64,000 nt of DNA from an uncultured Armatimonadota bacterium. GTDB lineage: Bacteria > Armatimonadota > Fimbriimonadia > Fimbriimonadales > Fimbriimonadaceae. The DNA is taken from positions 1-64,000 of the forward strand of contig CAILEM010000073.1 of NCBI GenBank assembly GCA_903833215.1, read 5' to 3'. Shown here piece after piece: positions 1 to 10,300 of this stretch; positions within the stretch are counted from its first letter, which is position 1, and each line of letters starts with the position of its first letter. Under the pieces are notes generated by a model. That model made no database searches. It was not told the origin of the DNA and was given only the letters and a program-made list of their open reading frames with translations. Position numbers and translations under genes: made by a program.

Positions 1-1
1 A

Positions 2-112
2 TCTATCAGCAGGTTCATCCGCTACTACAATGCGGAGAGAATGCACTCATCACTCAACTACATGAGCCCCGAAGAATTCGAGGAGTGGCTCAAGAAGAAC
101 GACCCATCTTGA
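2..112 (+). CDS. IS3-family transposase (OrfB), C-terminal fragment cut by window edge
   Basis: The window opens inside a reading frame that ends at the TGA at 110-112. The 36 visible residues include FIRYYNAERMHSSLNYMSP followed by an acidic, lysine-rich tail. This is the extreme C-terminus of the integrase-like (rve, DDE) domain of IS3-family OrfB; the YN..R.H.SL.Y.SP block is a family hallmark. The catalytic DDE residues lie upstream of the window, so activity cannot be judged. The sequence just after the stop looks like an IS3 terminal repeat, as expected for the transposase 3' end. Confidence 0.85.
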   Translation, partial: SISRFIRYYNAERMHSSLNYMSPEEFEEWLKKNDPS

Positions 113-113
113 T

Positions 114-141
114 GTGTGTCCAACTTAAGGGTTGCATTCCA
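114..141 (+). mobile_element. Probable right terminal inverted repeat of the IS3-family element
   Basis: Two bases after the transposase stop the sequence runs GTGTGTCCAACTTAAGGGTT and ends GCATTCCA. The pattern (TGTCCAAC, then a G run, then a TGCA-like block ending in CA) resembles IS3-family right ends. The left end is outside the window, so the inverted repeat cannot be matched and the exact boundary is an estimate. Confidence 0.45.
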
Positions 142-231
142 GTTTCCTAGCAACCTGAATGTCTATCCCTCTGTAAATATCTACAATCCCGGTTGGCAGA
201 GGGTTAAAATGCCACTATGAGGTAATGCTAA

Positions 232-477
232 ATGCACTTCATCTCATCAGTCTTTGGTGGCATATTCGAAATCATCGCGTTGATCTGCTCGATTATCATT
301 CTTGTTGACGCATTCAAGAATGAGGTCTGGAAAGGCTTGGTCTCGCTCTTCTGCTGTGGTCTTTACTTCATCTACTACGCACTATTCGAGTTTGAACACG
401 AGAACAAATGGCTTATCGTTTTCGGATCGTTCCTTGGCCACGGTATCGCTTCGGCGCTGTACTGGCGTTTTAGGTAG
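232..477 (+). CDS. Small hydrophobic membrane protein, unknown function
   Basis: An 81-residue protein that is almost entirely membrane-spanning: about three hydrophobic segments (roughly residues 5-25, 33-52 and 58-78) separated by short charged links (DAFKNEVWK, EFEHENK). No family recognised. The start is supported by GAGGT at 220-224, 7 nt before the ATG. It stands alone between the IS end and the inverted repeat at 496-626. The hydrophobic periodicity and ribosome binding site favour a real gene, but only comparison with relatives would settle it. Confidence 0.55.
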   Translation: MHFISSVFGGIFEIIALICSIIILVDAFKNEVWKGLVSLFCCGLYFIYYALFEFEHENKWLIVFGSFLGHGIASALYWRFR

Positions 478-484
478 CGGCCAA

Positions 485-652
485 TCAAAGACCAGCCACG
501 TAGTCGGCGGTGATCGTACCGACGTCCGGAAAGATCGATGACACCTTGCCTTGGTGCGAGGCGGAATCGATGTTCGATTTAATCCCGCAGGCTGCTGCGT
601 CGGTACGATCACCGCCGACTACGTGGGCGTTGGCGATTTGGGGGCCGGGTGA
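485..652 (-). pseudogene. Possible gene remnant: 55-codon open frame without a start codon
   Basis: On the minus strand a frame is open from just after a TAG (655-653) to a TGA (487-485). It has no ATG, and its only GTG lies well inside. The translation looks protein-like (for example AACGIKSNIDSASHQGKV and GTITADYVAGL) rather than like shadow sequence. I recognise no family. It contains both arms of the 29-bp inverted repeat, so it may be the decayed 3' end of a gene or a chance frame across a structured element. Confidence 0.2.
496..626. repeat. 29-bp perfect inverted repeat with 73-bp spacer
   Basis: The segments 496-524 and 598-626 are exact reverse complements over 29 bases (the left arm begins CCACGTAGTCGGCGGTGATC). 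The spacer is 525-597. Neither the immediate flanks nor the inner edges continue the match. It lies 19 nt after the stop of the small membrane protein and about 40 nt beyond the stop of the convergent DUF1501 gene. No U-tract follows, so a simple intrinsic terminator is unlikely. Confidence 0.95.
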
Positions 653-666
653 CTACGGCCTACGAT

Positions 667-2142
667 TTACGCCATTACGGCTTTCACCAACTCGCCGGAG
701 ACGTCGGTGAGACGGAAGTCTCTGCCTTGGAATCGGAAGGTTAGCTTCTTGTGATCGATACCTAGGATGTGCAAGATCGTCGCGTGGAGGTCGTGGACTC
801 CTACTGGGTTCTCGACGATGTTGTAGCTGTAGTCGTCAGTCTTGCCGTAGGTGGTTCCCTTCTTGATTCCCGCGCCTGCCATCCAAATGGTGAAACAACG
901 AGGGTGGTGATCTCGTCCGTAATCCGTCATCGATAGGTTGCCCTGTGAATAGACGGTTCGTCCGAACTCTCCGCCCCATACAACGAGGGTTTCATCGAGC
1001 AAACCACGCTGCTTGAGGTCTTTGATGAGCGCCGCGGACGGCTGATCGGTGTCGTCGCACTGCCGTCGAATCTGGTTCGGCAAGTCGCCATGTTGGTCCC
1101 AACCACGGTGGTAAAGCTGGACAAACCGAACTCCACGCTCCGACAGGCGTCGCGCAAGCAAACAGTTATAGGCATAGGTGCCTGGCGTTTTGACGTTGGG
1201 CCCGTACATCTCCAAAATCGAGGAGGGCTCCTTCGAGATGTCTGTCAGTTCTGGAACGGAGGCCTGCATACGGAACGCCAACTCGTATTGGGAGATGCGG
1301 GTGTTGATTTCCGGGTCTTTGGCGCTGACAAGTCGGATCTTGTTGAGATTTGCGATCTCGGTCAGCATGTCCCGACGTGTCGCCCGGTCGATTCCTTCCG
1401 GATCGGAGATATACAGTACGGGATCACCGGTGTTTCGGAACTTGACACCTTGGTGCTCGGTCGGCAGGAATCCAGAGCCCCACAGGCGGTCGTAAAGCGG
1501 TTGGTCGTTCGTGTTACCGTGCCCGATCGAAGTTAGAACTACGAATGCCGGCAGGTCCTTATTCTGCGTACCCAATCCGTACGACATCCAAGCACCCATG
1601 CTTGGTCGGCCCGCCAACTGCGAACCTGTTTGAAGGAACGTGATCGCGGGATCATGGTTGATCGCCTCGGTGTTCATCGACTTGATGAAGCAGACTTCAT
1701 CGATGACACTGGCAAGGTGAGGTAGCAATTCGCTGACGACCAAGCCGCTTTCACCGTGGGGCTGGAACTTGAAAATTGTCGGCGCGACCGGAAACGCTTT
1801 CTGTCCCGAGGTCATTCCCGTAAGACGCTGCCCGTGTCGAATCGAATCAGGAAGCTCTTGACCGCGGAATTTCTCCAACTCTGGCTTCGGATCGAAGAGG
1901 TCCATCTGAGATGGCGCGCCCGACTGGTGCAGATAGATCACCCGTTTGGCTTTCGGCGTGAAGTGCGGCAACTCGGGAAGACCGCCAACACGTTTGAACT
2001 TCTGAGTTGAATCCGCGAAGCCAAAGGCATCGGTGCCCATCATCGTGAACAACGCGGCGAGACCAAGACCGGTACCCCTCTTGAGGAAAGTCCGGCGGTT
2101 GATCGTATCTTGAAGCTGAAGAATGGGATCTACGTTGTCCAT
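667..2142 (-). CDS. DUF1501 (sulfatase-like) exported protein, copy A
   Basis: 491 residues. The N-terminus carries a twin-arginine type signal ([18 protein letters not shown]), so export by Tat is likely. The body is a full-length DUF1501 protein of the alkaline-phosphatase/sulfatase superfamily: [15 protein letters not shown] near the start, [27 protein letters not shown] and the C-terminal [15 protein letters not shown]. These proteins are usually encoded beside PSD1 cytochromes, as here; the substrate is unknown. ATG start, with AAAGGA inside the end of the preceding gene and only 2 nt between the two, so the pair is one transcript. It is very similar throughout to 5905-7371. Confidence 0.92.
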   Translation of the reverse strand: MDNVDPILQLQDTINRRTFLKRGTGLGLAALFTMMGTDAFGFADSTQKFKRVGGLPELPHFTPKAKRVIYLHQSGAPSQMDLFDPKPELEKFRGQELPDSIRHGQRLTGMTSGQKAFPVAPTIFKFQPHGESGLVVSELLPHLASVIDEVCFIKSMNTEAINHDPAITFLQTGSQLAGRPSMGAWMSYGLGTQNKDLPAFVVLTSIGHGNTNDQPLYDRLWGSGFLPTEHQGVKFRNTGDPVLYISDPEGIDRATRRDMLTEIANLNKIRLVSAKDPEINTRISQYELAFRMQASVPELTDISKEPSSILEMYGPNVKTPGTYAYNCLLARRLSERGVRFVQLYHRGWDQHGDLPNQIRRQCDDTDQPSAALIKDLKQRGLLDETLVVWGGEFGRTVYSQGNLSMTDYGRDHHPRCFTIWMAGAGIKKGTTYGKTDDYSYNIVENPVGVHDLHATILHILGIDHKKLTFRFQGRDFRLTDVSGELVKAVMA

Positions 2143-2144
2143 GT

Positions 2145-5100
2145 CTATTCCTTTGTGAGCGTCTCGTCGAGGTTAAGCAGTGCGCTGGCCGTAATCGTAT
2201 AGGCCGCGAGCTCTACAGGGTCAATCTTGGGGTCATTTTTCGATTCACCCTGTGCCAACAGCTGAGAAGCCGCTTTTCGGTTGGCTTTGTAGTGGGCAAC
2301 GCCTCTCGCGAGCCCTTCTTCCAAAATTTGCATCTCTTTCGCGGTCGGATTACGTGAGAGCAGGATCTTGAACGCAAAGTCCAATCGCTGCTTCGGGCTG
2401 CGTCCGCCTTCTTTGATCATCCGCTGGGCAAAAACCCTTGCCGCTTCGACGTAGGTCACGTCGTTAAGAAGGATCAAAGCTTGCAGCGGAGTATTGGTCC
2501 GTGCCCGACTGATTCGACATGTCTCACGAGACGGCACGTCGAACAAGGTGAGTTCTGGCGGTGCTGCCGTGCGCTTCCAAATCGTGTACAGGCTCTTTCG
2601 ATACAGGCCCTCACCCTTGTCGTGCATGTAGTTGACTAGATTGCCAAAGGCGGCTGTTTCATCCCAGATACCCTTAGGTTGGTAAGGCCGGACAGATCGC
2701 CCGCCAATCTTCTCTACCAACAATCCCGCCGCATTCAACGCTTGATCGCGTATCACTTCAGCGGGAAGGCGGAATCGAGGCCCTCTAGCAAGCAATCGAT
2801 TGGATGGGTCGCGCTTTACCAGTTCTGGGGTCACCGCAGATGACTGCCGGTACGTCGCACTGGTGAGGAGTTCCTTCAAGAAGCCCTTGACGTTCCATTT
2901 CGTCCGGACAAATTCGGTCGCGAGCCAATCAAGTAGTTCTGGGTTGCTTGGATACTCCGAGCGGGTGCCGAAATCTTCGCTGGTGGCGACAATTCCAATG
3001 CCGAAGAATCGCTCCCAATACCGGTTCACTGCCACGCGAGCGGTCAGCGGGTTGGCAGGATCGACAATCCACTTTGCAAGCCCAAGGCGATCGTTCTTGT
3101 AGCCCTTCGGGATTGGAGGCAAGAAGGACGGAACCGCAGCGGTCACCTTCGGACCATGCTTGTCATATTGTCCTCGGATCAGGACATAGCAATCGCGGGG
3201 CTTCGCCATCTCCTGCATGACACTCACGGTAGGAATCTCCGAATCAAGCTTGTCTTTGGCGGCAACAGCCTCTTTACGCTGATCCTCGAGCTTTCGGTAC
3301 ACCGGATCGTGCTCGTAAGCCCACATCTTGGCCAAGGCGTCTTTCTGGTCAGCCGTACGCTTCTCGGGTGGAATCCTCAAGAACGGAGTTGCAGCGTTGA
3401 CATTTGCCAGCTTGAGCGCCTCGTCCTTTCCTAAAGCCCGATCGTACAGCACCAGGTCATCCACTTGCCCGTCGAAGATGTCCGAGTTCGTGCGACGTCC
3501 AACGGTGAGAGGCACATCGGTATGCATCGTCTCCGTAAGCGTGTTGTTCTCAGTATCGACATCTGCCATCCGGCCATTGATGTAGATGTGGGCGCCTTCT
3601 GGTTTCCGAGATCCATCGTTCGTGACCAAGATATGCGTCCACTGGCTAGTTGGAATGGAAATCTTGGTGACGATCTTCAAAACGTTTTGAGGATAGGAAT
3701 TGATGAAGTGGGCGGCAACCCGTCCGCCTTGCATGTAAATGTCGTAACCACGATAAGAACTGCCCGAATCCATCTTCGCGATAGGCGATCCGCTGAGCTT
3801 GTTGGGTCGAATCCAACATCCGTAAGAAAAGCCCTTCGTACCGTCAAAATCTCCCGCTTTACCAAGGTTTATGTAGTTGTCACCACCCGTGACCACCGAA
3901 CCCGTGGACCTTCCAAGTTCAAATTTAGGTTTGCCTTCAATCTTTGGAACGGGCACACCGGCAACCTGGCCGAGCTTGTCCTTATCAAACACGTATCTTG
4001 CCTGCTGTCCCTGAGTAAGTGCAGGGTCTGGCGCAGGAGTGTCGAGAGCCAAGCTCTCAGATGCTTTGCGATCAGCAACCATGCACGTACGCTGCTTGGT
4101 CTCAAAGCTCGTGATCTTGGAGACCAGCGATGACATCAGTTTTTGCTGCTCGGGGTACGGAGCTTTGATGTAAGGCTCCTGGTTTACGGCTGCATCCACA
4201 CCGGTTCCCTCTTCGGGGATATTGCTGAAGAAGGAATTGAGACTGTAGAAGTCCTTTTGGCTGATGGGATCGTACTTGTGATCGTGGCAACGCGCGCAGC
4301 CAGCGGTGAGGCCGAGCCAGGTTGCTGAGGTCGTTTCGACCCGGTCGATGACCATCTCGACGCGCCACTCTTCCGAGATAATTCCGCCCTCAGTGTTGAC
4401 GCGGTTGTTCCGATTGAAACCGGTTGCTGTCTTTTGCTCGATGGTCGCGTTAGGAATCAAGTCGCCCGCCAACTGCTCCACCGTAAACTCGTCGTAGGGC
4501 TTGTTGGCGTTGTAGGCATTGATGACCCAGTCTCGCCATCGGTATTGGAATCGCTCGTAGTCCGACTGGAAGCCGTTGCTGTCGGCGTATCGGGCATAGT
4601 CCATCCACTCAAGCGCCATCCGTTCGCCGTACTTGGGAGAAGCCAAAAGCCGATCCACCACCTTCTCATAGGCTTTAGGAGATTTGTCGGCCACGAAGGC
4701 GTCAACGTCCTTCACTGCCGGTGGTTCACCAAGTAGGTCGAGAGTAGCTCGACGAATGAGGGTCCTCTTGTCGGCCTCGGGAGATGGCTTCAATCCTTGT
4801 TCTTCAAGCTTGGCGAGGATGAAATTGTCGATTGGGTTACGGGGCCATGACTTCTGTTTGACGGCAGGGACAGGCGGCCTTACGGGCGTGACGAATGCCC
4901 AGTGCTTTTTATAGACGGCACCTTCGGCGATCCACTGCTTCAGCAGGAGCTTCTCATCAGCAGAGAGGAATTTGTTGCTCGACGGAGGCGGCATCTGTAG
5001 CGCGTTCTTGGCATAGATACGCTGGATAATCTCGCTCTTCTCAGGGTGAAATGGAACGATGGCGTACTCGCCTGATGGGAGCTTTTTGGTGGCGGTATCA

Positions 5101-5354
5101 AACTGGTCAAGCCGCAGATCTGCTGCAACCGCTTTGCTGTCGTGCCCGTGGCAAGTAAAGCACTTCCCAATGACCTGACGAATGTCGCGGTTGTATTCGA
5201 TCTTCTTCGCTGGTGCTGGTTTTGTGGGCTTTCCTGGAAGGCTCCATACACCAGACGCGAGAATACAAAATCCCGAAGTCTGTAGGAAGATTCGTACCGA
5301 CTTGCCTAAGCGGCTCCCTCGCCGCACGTTCATAAACACCCAGATAGGATACAT
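2145..5354 (-). CDS. PSCyt1-PSCyt2-LamG-PSD1 cytochrome protein, copy A
   Basis: About 1069 residues. Order: N-terminal hydrophobic export segment (about 21-40); planctomycete-type cytochrome c domain with CFTCH at 65-69; PSCyt2 (DUF1549) ending in a second CxxCH in [20 protein letters not shown]; a LamG/concanavalin-like insert in the middle; PSD1 (DUF1553) in the last third ([33 protein letters not shown]). Such proteins are thought to be exported haem proteins working with DUF1501 partners, possibly in polysaccharide breakdown. I prefer the ATG at 5354, 3 nt inside a GTG at 5357, because GAGGGG precedes it. It is first in the transcript with the DUF1501 gene. Confidence 0.9.
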   Translation of the reverse strand: MYPIWVFMNVRRGSRLGKSVRIFLQTSGFCILASGVWSLPGKPTKPAPAKKIEYNRDIRQVIGKCFTCHGHDSKAVAADLRLDQFDTATKKLPSGEYAIVPFHPEKSEIIQRIYAKNALQMPPPSSNKFLSADEKLLLKQWIAEGAVYKKHWAFVTPVRPPVPAVKQKSWPRNPIDNFILAKLEEQGLKPSPEADKRTLIRRATLDLLGEPPAVKDVDAFVADKSPKAYEKVVDRLLASPKYGERMALEWMDYARYADSNGFQSDYERFQYRWRDWVINAYNANKPYDEFTVEQLAGDLIPNATIEQKTATGFNRNNRVNTEGGIISEEWRVEMVIDRVETTSATWLGLTAGCARCHDHKYDPISQKDFYSLNSFFSNIPEEGTGVDAAVNQEPYIKAPYPEQQKLMSSLVSKITSFETKQRTCMVADRKASESLALDTPAPDPALTQGQQARYVFDKDKLGQVAGVPVPKIEGKPKFELGRSTGSVVTGGDNYINLGKAGDFDGTKGFSYGCWIRPNKLSGSPIAKMDSGSSYRGYDIYMQGGRVAAHFINSYPQNVLKIVTKISIPTSQWTHILVTNDGSRKPEGAHIYINGRMADVDTENNTLTETMHTDVPLTVGRRTNSDIFDGQVDDLVLYDRALGKDEALKLANVNAATPFLRIPPEKRTADQKDALAKMWAYEHDPVYRKLEDQRKEAVAAKDKLDSEIPTVSVMQEMAKPRDCYVLIRGQYDKHGPKVTAAVPSFLPPIPKGYKNDRLGLAKWIVDPANPLTARVAVNRYWERFFGIGIVATSEDFGTRSEYPSNPELLDWLATEFVRTKWNVKGFLKELLTSATYRQSSAVTPELVKRDPSNRLLARGPRFRLPAEVIRDQALNAAGLLVEKIGGRSVRPYQPKGIWDETAAFGNLVNYMHDKGEGLYRKSLYTIWKRTAAPPELTLFDVPSRETCRISRARTNTPLQALILLNDVTYVEAARVFAQRMIKEGGRSPKQRLDFAFKILLSRNPTAKEMQILEEGLARGVAHYKANRKAASQLLAQGESKNDPKIDPVELAAYTITASALLNLDETLTKE

Positions 5355-5484
5355 CACCCCTCATTTCCAAGTAAGTCTGAGTTTTGGACAAACTGGACGC
5401 TAAAATCGCACGTTGGAATCGAATTCGCGATTAACAAGACACTCCATCAACGGGATATCCGTCTAAACGCTATTGAAAGAACCA

Positions 5485-5859
5485 ATGGCAAGGCACTTGA
5501 CTGAAGAATTCAAGAAGATCCAAACCCTTCAAGACGTCTGGGCAGACAAGATCACGGCATTCTCCGGCAGCATGGCGTTTGTGTACATCCACGCCATCGT
5601 GTTTGCGATCTGGATCGTGCTCAACCTGATTCAGGACAAGAAAGGATTTGATCCTTTCCCGTTTGGACTCCTCACTCTGATCGTTAGCTTGGAAGCGATC
5701 TTCCTATCCACCTTCGTAATGCTCTCACAGAACCGCCAAGCAAAACAGGCGGATCTTCGCGCGCAGTTGGATTACGAGGTCAACGTCAAAGCTGAGAGCG
5801 AAATCGAAGAGATCAAGATCATGCTGGCGGAGATCAAGGTGCAGTTGGACAGGCGGTAG
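5485..5859 (+). CDS. DUF1003 membrane protein
   Basis: About 124 residues of the DUF1003 family: a short amphipathic N-terminus (DVWADKITAFSGSMAFVYIH), two transmembrane helices (roughly residues 25-46 and 58-78) around a short loop with FDPFPFGLLTLIVSLEAIFL, then a cytoplasmic coiled-coil tail rich in E, K and Q (AEIKVQLDRR). Function in the family is unknown. The frame could start at a TTG at 5473, but the ATG at 5485, 4 nt after GAAAGA, fits the family length better. It is divergent from the gene at 2145-5354 and lies between the two copies of the cytochrome/DUF1501 pair. Confidence 0.85.
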   Translation: MARHLTEEFKKIQTLQDVWADKITAFSGSMAFVYIHAIVFAIWIVLNLIQDKKGFDPFPFGLLTLIVSLEAIFLSTFVMLSQNRQAKQADLRAQLDYEVNVKAESEIEEIKIMLAEIKVQLDRR

Positions 5860-5904
5860 ATCCGCTCCAAACGGCAAAGGCTTGCCCCGTTGCCGGGGCT
5901 ATCC

Positions 5905-7371
5905 TTATGCCAATACTGCTTTCACCGGATCGCCGAAGACGTCGGTGAGCCGGAAGTCTCTTCCCTGATATCGGAAAGTAAGGCGCTTGTGATCGATTCC
6001 CAAAATCTGGAGAATCGTGGCGTGGAGATCGTGGACACTGACGGGGTTCTCGACGATGTTGTAGCTGTAATCGTCCGTCTTTCCGTAAGCCATTCCCTTC
6101 TTAACGCCAGCACCAGCCATCCAGATCGTGAAGCATCGAGGGTGGTGATCTCGGCCATAGCTGGTGGCTGAAAGTTCACCTTGCGAATAGACGGTTCGAC
6201 CGAACTCGCCACCCCACACCACCAAGGTTTCATCCAACAGTCCGCGTTGCTTGAGATCCTTGATAAGGGCGGCAGAAGGCTGGTCGGTGTCTTCACACTG
6301 ACCGCGTATTGCGCGTGGAAGGCCATCGTGGTGATCCCATCCCATGTGGAACAACTGGACGAATCGTACACCTCGCTCAGAGAGCCGACGAGCTAGAAGA
6401 CAGTTGTAAGCGAACGAACCTGGGGTGTTTACCTTTGGCCCGTACATCTCCTTGATGCTCGAAGGCTCTTTGGAAATGTCGGTTAGCTCGGGAACAGAGG
6501 CCTGCATCCGGAAGGCCAACTCGTACTGCGAGATACGGGTCGAAATCTCTGGATCCTTGGCGCTGAGGAGCTTGAGCTTGTTCAGGCCGGAAAGGTCATC
6601 AAGCATTTCCCGTCGAGTTGCCCGGTCCATGCCGTCTGGATCAGAGAGATACAAAACCGGATCGCCAGCATTTCGGAACTTGACTCCCTGATGCTGCGTG
6701 GGAAGGAAGCCCGATCCCCACAGGCGATCATAGAGCGGCTGGTCGTCTTTGCGACCGGTTCCGACCGAAGTCATGACAACGAAGGCAGGAAGGTCCTTGT
6801 TCTCTGATCCGAGACCGTAGGACATCCATGAGCCGATGCTCGGCCGACCTGCCAACTGCGAACCCGTCTGGAAGAACGTAACGGCAGGGTCATGGTTGAT
6901 CGCTTCGGTGTTCATCGAACGGATGAAACACAGCTCATCAATCACTCCTGCGATGTGGGGCATCAGCTCGGTGATCTCAATGCCGCTCTCCCCGTGGGGC
7001 TGGAATTTGAAGATTGTCGGCGCGACGGGAAACGATTTCTGCCCCGACGTCATGCCGGTTAGGCGCTGACCGTTACGGATGGAATCCGGGAGGTTCTCTC
7101 CTCGGAATTTCGCCAATTCCGGCTTAGGGTCAAACAGATCCATTTGGGATGGCGCGCCCGACTGGAAGAGGTAGATAACGCGCTTGGCTTTGGGTGTGAA
7201 GTGAGGTAGCTCTTTCAATCCGCCAAGGCGCTTTCTCTGATTACCAAAGCCGTCAAACCCAAACGCTTCTCCACCCATCAGGGTAAATAGCGCGGTTAGG
7301 CCGAGACCAGCTCCTCCCTTGAGGAACGTACGACGATTGATAGAGTCTTGAAGCTGAATCAGGGGGTCCAT
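5905..7371 (-). CDS. DUF1501 (sulfatase-like) exported protein, copy B
   Basis: 488 residues with the same architecture as 667-2142: Tat-type leader [65 protein letters not shown] and [15 protein letters not shown]. It aligns with copy A without visible gaps except near residue 50, and most residues are identical by eye. Two nt separate it from the upstream PSD1 gene, and AAGGA overlaps that gene's last codons, so translation is probably coupled. A GCCCC/GGGGC hairpin at about 5886-5901 lies between its stop and that of the convergent DUF1003 gene. Confidence 0.92.
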   Translation of the reverse strand: MDPLIQLQDSINRRTFLKGGAGLGLTALFTLMGGEAFGFDGFGNQRKRLGGLKELPHFTPKAKRVIYLFQSGAPSQMDLFDPKPELAKFRGENLPDSIRNGQRLTGMTSGQKSFPVAPTIFKFQPHGESGIEITELMPHIAGVIDELCFIRSMNTEAINHDPAVTFFQTGSQLAGRPSIGSWMSYGLGSENKDLPAFVVMTSVGTGRKDDQPLYDRLWGSGFLPTQHQGVKFRNAGDPVLYLSDPDGMDRATRREMLDDLSGLNKLKLLSAKDPEISTRISQYELAFRMQASVPELTDISKEPSSIKEMYGPKVNTPGSFAYNCLLARRLSERGVRFVQLFHMGWDHHDGLPRAIRGQCEDTDQPSAALIKDLKQRGLLDETLVVWGGEFGRTVYSQGELSATSYGRDHHPRCFTIWMAGAGVKKGMAYGKTDDYSYNIVENPVSVHDLHATILQILGIDHKRLTFRYQGRDFRLTDVFGDPVKAVLA

Positions 7372-7373
7372 AG

Positions 7374-10300
7374 CTATTCCTTAGTGAGGGTCTCGTCGAG
7401 GTTGAGAATGGTGCTGGCGACAACAGTGTAGGCCGCTAACTCGGCAGGATCAATCTTCGGATCGTTCTTCGCATCACCATCCGATATCAGCTTCTTCGCT
7501 GCCTTGAGATTCTTCTTGAAATGTGCGAGACGACGTTGAAGCCCACTTTCTAGAATCTTCGTCTCTTGATCGGAGGGGGGCCTGGAAAGCGTTTGTTCGT
7601 AAGCAAAACGGAGCCGATGCTTTGCATCACTGCCCCCTTCCTTAATCATTCGATTCGCAAGGATACGTGCCGATTCGAAGTAGGTAACGTCATTGAGGAG
7701 CACCAAGGCTTGAAGGGGTGTATTCGTTCGTGCCCGTCGCACTCGACACGTTTCTCTTGTCGACATATCGAACAGCGTCATCTCTGGCGGTGCCGCCGTT
7801 CGCTTCCAAATGGTGTACAAGCTCCTTCGGTGCAAGCCCGAATCGGTATCGTGCTTGTAGTTCCGAAGGTTGCCGTAGACGTTCATCTCGTCCCACACCC
7901 CGTCGGGCTGATAGGGACGTACGGAAGGACCTCCAACCTTGTGAACAAGCAACCCAGCCACGGCGAGGGCTTGGTCGCGAATGACTTCAGCCGACAACCG
8001 GAAGCGGGGACCGTGGGCCAAGAAGCGATTGAGAGGGTCGACCTTCGCGCTGTCTGGGCTCACTTCGGAAGACTGACGATAGGTTGCAGATGTCAAAAGC
8101 TCTTTGATGAATGCTTTCTGATCCCATTTCAGACGAACGAACTCAGTCGCCAACCAATCCAATAGTTCTGGATGGGATGGAAATTCGGCACGGGTTCCAA
8201 AATCCTCGCTGGTTCCAACAATGCCTGTGCCAAAGAAACGCTCCCAGAACCGATTCACCGCAACTCTTGCAGTTAGGGGGTTGGTTGGGCTTACGATCCA
8301 CTTGGCAAGACCAAGGCGATTCTTTGGATATCCGCTTGGGATAGGAGGAAGGAACGATGGAACGTTTGGCGTGACCTTCTCGCCGTGCTTGTCATACTGG
8401 CCCCGAATGAGAACGTAGCAGTCACGTGGCTTCGGAAGGTCTTGCATGATCATGACGGTCGTTATTTGACCGTCAATCTTGTTCTTGGCCTCGGAATCAG
8501 CACGAACTTCGTCAGCGAGTTTCTTGAACGATGGATCGTTCAATTCGGTGTAAAGGCCCGCGATTGCCAAACGCTGTTCTTTGGTTCTTTGAGCAGCAGG
8601 AATGCTTAGCCATGGCTTTGCGGGTGAAACGCTAGCCAGCTTTTTGGCCTCTTCGGAAGTAACCACGCGGTTGAACATCACGAGATCGTCAACCTGCTCG
8701 GCGACACCCGTGTCACCGGTACGTCGGCCGATCTTCGTGGTGACATCAGTGTGGATGGAACTCTTAAGCGTGTTTGCCTCAACGTCCTGCTCAGTCAGCA
8801 TTCCGTTGACGTAAATCTTTACACCGTTCGGCTTTCGGGATCCATCGTACGTCACGAGAACGTGGCTCCACTTGCCGTTGGGGAGCATCGTTCTTGACAC
8901 AACCTTTAGCGCATCTTGTGGCCACGTGTTCACGAAGTGTGGCGCGGGCCTTCCGCCCTGAAGAAACATGTCCCAGCCTCCATAATCGCGACTTGTATCC
9001 ATGCGAGACAGCGAAGAGCCATCTCCCATCGCGGGATTCACCCAGTAACCGTAAGAAAAGGGCTTGCTACCATCGATATCGCCTGCCTGGCCAAGATCGA
9101 CATAGCCCTTGGGACTCACCGAAACGGATCCAGTGGATCGTCCGATATCGAACTTAACTTCGCCTACAGCTTTCGGTTGGGGGACTGAGGCGGGCGTTGC
9201 TGAAATTGCATTGCTCAATGTAAAGCGGGCAGCCTGCCCAGGTAAATCTGTGGCCGCTAACTCTTTCGGAGATAGATTCCAGTTCTCCGATGGCGCCAGG
9301 TTCTTCTCAACCTTGCCCTTCATCAGAGAGTTAAGGATGCTAATCCTCGTCTGAAGCTCGGTGATCTTCTTTTCTTGCTCGGGATAGGGAGCGCGGATAT
9401 AAGGAGGATGGTTGACGGGACGCTCTTCGCCAGACCCCGTCTCGGCGATGTTGTTGAAGAAAGCGTTTAGGCTGTAGAAGTCCTTCTGCGTGATGGGATC
9501 GTATTTGTGATCGTGGCAGCGAGCGCACCCGGCGGTAAGCCCCATCCATGTTGCCGCCGTTGTCTCAACTCGATCAATGACGGTTTCGATGCGCCATTCC
9601 TCGATGATGACGCCACCCTCGGTATTGATACGGTGATTGCGGTTAAATCCTGTCGCGATCTTCTGGTCGAGTGTCGGGTGCGGCAATAGATCACCGGCAA
9701 GCTGCTCAACCGTGAACTGATCGAACGGCATGTTCTTGTTGTAGGCGTTGATCACCCAATCGCGCCAGCGCCACTGGAATCGCTCAAAGTCAGCCTGATA
9801 GCCGTTGCTGTCTGCATAGCGAGCGTAATCCATCCAATCCATCGCCATGCGCTCACCGTAACGCGGTGAGGCCAACAGGCGATCCACAACGTTTTCGTAT
9901 GCTTTGGGCGACTTGTCGGCAAGATAATTTGCAACTTCGCTGGGCGTTGGAGGAATGCCAAGCAGATCGAGGGTCGCTCGACGGATCAACGTTCGTTTGT
10001 CGGCTTCAGCCGACGGCTTGAGGCCCTTTTCTTCAATCTTGGCTAACACGAAGTTGTCAATTGGGTTCTTGGGCCAATTCGCGAGGTGCACCTTTGGGAC
10101 GGACGGGCGAACTGGAGGAACAAATGCCCAATGGTCCTTATATTCCGCACCTTCCTTGATCCACTGCTTCAGAAGCTCGCGTTCCTCGTCATTCAGGAAT
10201 TTGTTGCTCGACTTGGGAGGCATCATCAGGCCATTCTTTGCATAGACCCGCTCGATGATCTCGCTCTTTTCGGGATGGAACGGCACGATCGCGTAATCGC

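Noticed and set aside
3465-4133. Long plus-strand frame (222 codons) opposite the PSD1 cytochrome gene
   Set aside because: Shadow of the strongly coding minus frame; no ribosome binding site and no protein-like motifs. The same holds for the other antisense frames in the long genes.
5884-5903. GCCCC/GGGGC hairpin between DUF1003 and DUF1501 copy B as an intrinsic terminator
   Set aside because: Stem is only 5 bp and no T-run follows on either strand; mentioned under the neighbouring gene only.
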